DNA of 5,039 nt from Oscillospiraceae bacterium (GTDB lineage Bacteria > Bacillota > Clostridia > Oscillospirales > Ruminococcaceae). Of the stretch, positions 4,660-5,039 are shown piece by piece. The first letter of the stretch is position 1. Each line of letters starts with the position of its first letter. The stretch covers positions 1 to 5,039 of the forward strand of contig JAFSHJ010000318.1 in NCBI GenBank assembly GCA_017440425.1, written 5' to 3'. The notes under the pieces were generated by a model. The model worked only from the letters and a program-made list of their open reading frames with translations. It was not told where the DNA came from and made no database searches. The position numbers and the translations under genes were made by a program.

Positions 4660-5039
4660 ATGAACAGACCTATGTTGGCGCCTTCGATGATGTGTGTATC
4701 CGAATGGAGAGGTGCAGAAAAAACTTTGGATCAGCTGGAGGAGGGCAAAATCGAACTGCTCCACGTTGACGTTATGGATGGCATTTTTGTGCCCAACCTG
4801 ATGATCGGCACAGAGAGCACCAAAAATTTGAGAAAAGCAAGCCGCATTCCGTTGGATATACATCTTATGATAGACCGCCCCGAGGACAAGCTGGATTGGT
4901 TCGACATTCAGCCGGGAGAGTTTGTTTCGGTGCACGTTGAGACCACCAGACACCTGCAGAGAGTGCTGGCAAAAATACGCTCCTACGGCGCAAAGCCAAT
5001 GGCAGCCCTCAACCCTGCAACACCTCTCTGCATGATAGA
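4660..5039 (+). CDS. Ribulose-phosphate 3-epimerase family protein (possibly allulose-6-phosphate type), C-terminus beyond window
   Basis: A partial gene: 126 codons from ATG 4660 run off the right edge; the family is normally about 215-230 residues. These are cytoplasmic TIM-barrel, metal-dependent enzymes that invert C3 of ketose 5- or 6-phosphates. Visible marks are LAPSMMC (6-12) with Ser9, HVDVMDGIFVPN (35-46) with metal ligands His35 and Asp37 and Met39, DIHLMIDRPE (66-75) with metal ligand His68, SVHVETTRHLQR (90-101), and ALNPATPL (116-123). The last metal ligand, an Asp near residue 175, lies outside. PSMMC resembles AlsE of Escherichia coli as much as housekeeping Rpe. A neighbouring DeoR regulator suggests a sugar-specific paralogue in an operon rather than the pentose phosphate enzyme. 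Shine-Dalgarno AAGGGAG (4646-4652) is 7 bases before the start. Family is sure; substrate is not. Confidence 0.92.
   Translation, partial: MNRPMLAPSMMCVSEWRGAEKTLDQLEEGKIELLHVDVMDGIFVPNLMIGTESTKNLRKASRIPLDIHLMIDRPEDKLDWFDIQPGEFVSVHVETTRHLQRVLAKIRSYGAKPMAALNPATPLCMI

Noticed and set aside
4627..4953. 108-codon minus-strand open frame
   Set aside because: It is antisense to the epimerase coding start and has no family features.

Overview
The window looks like chromosomal DNA of a low-to-mid GC Gram-positive bacterium, most likely a gut-type Clostridia (Firmicutes). The signs are strong AGGAGG-type ribosome binding sites, sigma-A promoters with 17-bp spacers (four of the five well-formed ones with an extended TGn -10), U-tract hairpin terminators, and a secreted glutamyl-endopeptidase-like protease, a family typical of Gram-positives. 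The taxonomic call is inference. No RNA gene of a known class, insertion sequence or CRISPR array was seen.

Layout. (1) Positions 1-832, minus: the N-terminal 277 codons of a secreted S1B (V8/glutamyl endopeptidase-like) serine protease, cut off by the window edge just before the catalytic serine. It is visibly AT-richer than its neighbours. (2) 833-1204: a 372-bp gap holding the protease promoter and a leader of about 275 nt. The leader can fold into a closed multi-helix structure followed by a hairpin with a seven-U tract, which is the architecture of an attenuated or ligand-sensing leader, and it matches no class I can name. (3) 1205-2104, minus: a radical SAM protein of the YhcC/TIGR01212 family, with its own promoter. 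(4) 2215-3021, minus: a sugar phosphate isomerase/epimerase TIM-barrel enzyme, monocistronic between a strong promoter and a clear terminator. (5) 3271-3729, plus: a four-helix membrane protein of unknown family, with two small hairpins just ahead of its ribosome binding site. (6) 3778-4476, minus: a DeoR-family repressor, convergent with the membrane protein gene and sharing a hairpin terminator with it. (7) 4660-5039, plus: the start of a ribulose-phosphate (or allulose-6-phosphate) 3-epimerase, divergent from the repressor and cut by the window edge.

The tightest functional unit is the DeoR regulator with the divergent epimerase. Their promoters lie on top of each other on opposite strands. 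The gap also carries five 10-bp repeat units in exact helical phase, plus an inverted copy of the last unit exactly 70 bp away that overlaps the repressor gene's own -35. This suggests a sugar-phosphate-responsive, autoregulated switch controlling a sugar catabolic operon that continues past the right edge. The two features most worth following up are this operator region and the structured leader of the protease gene.
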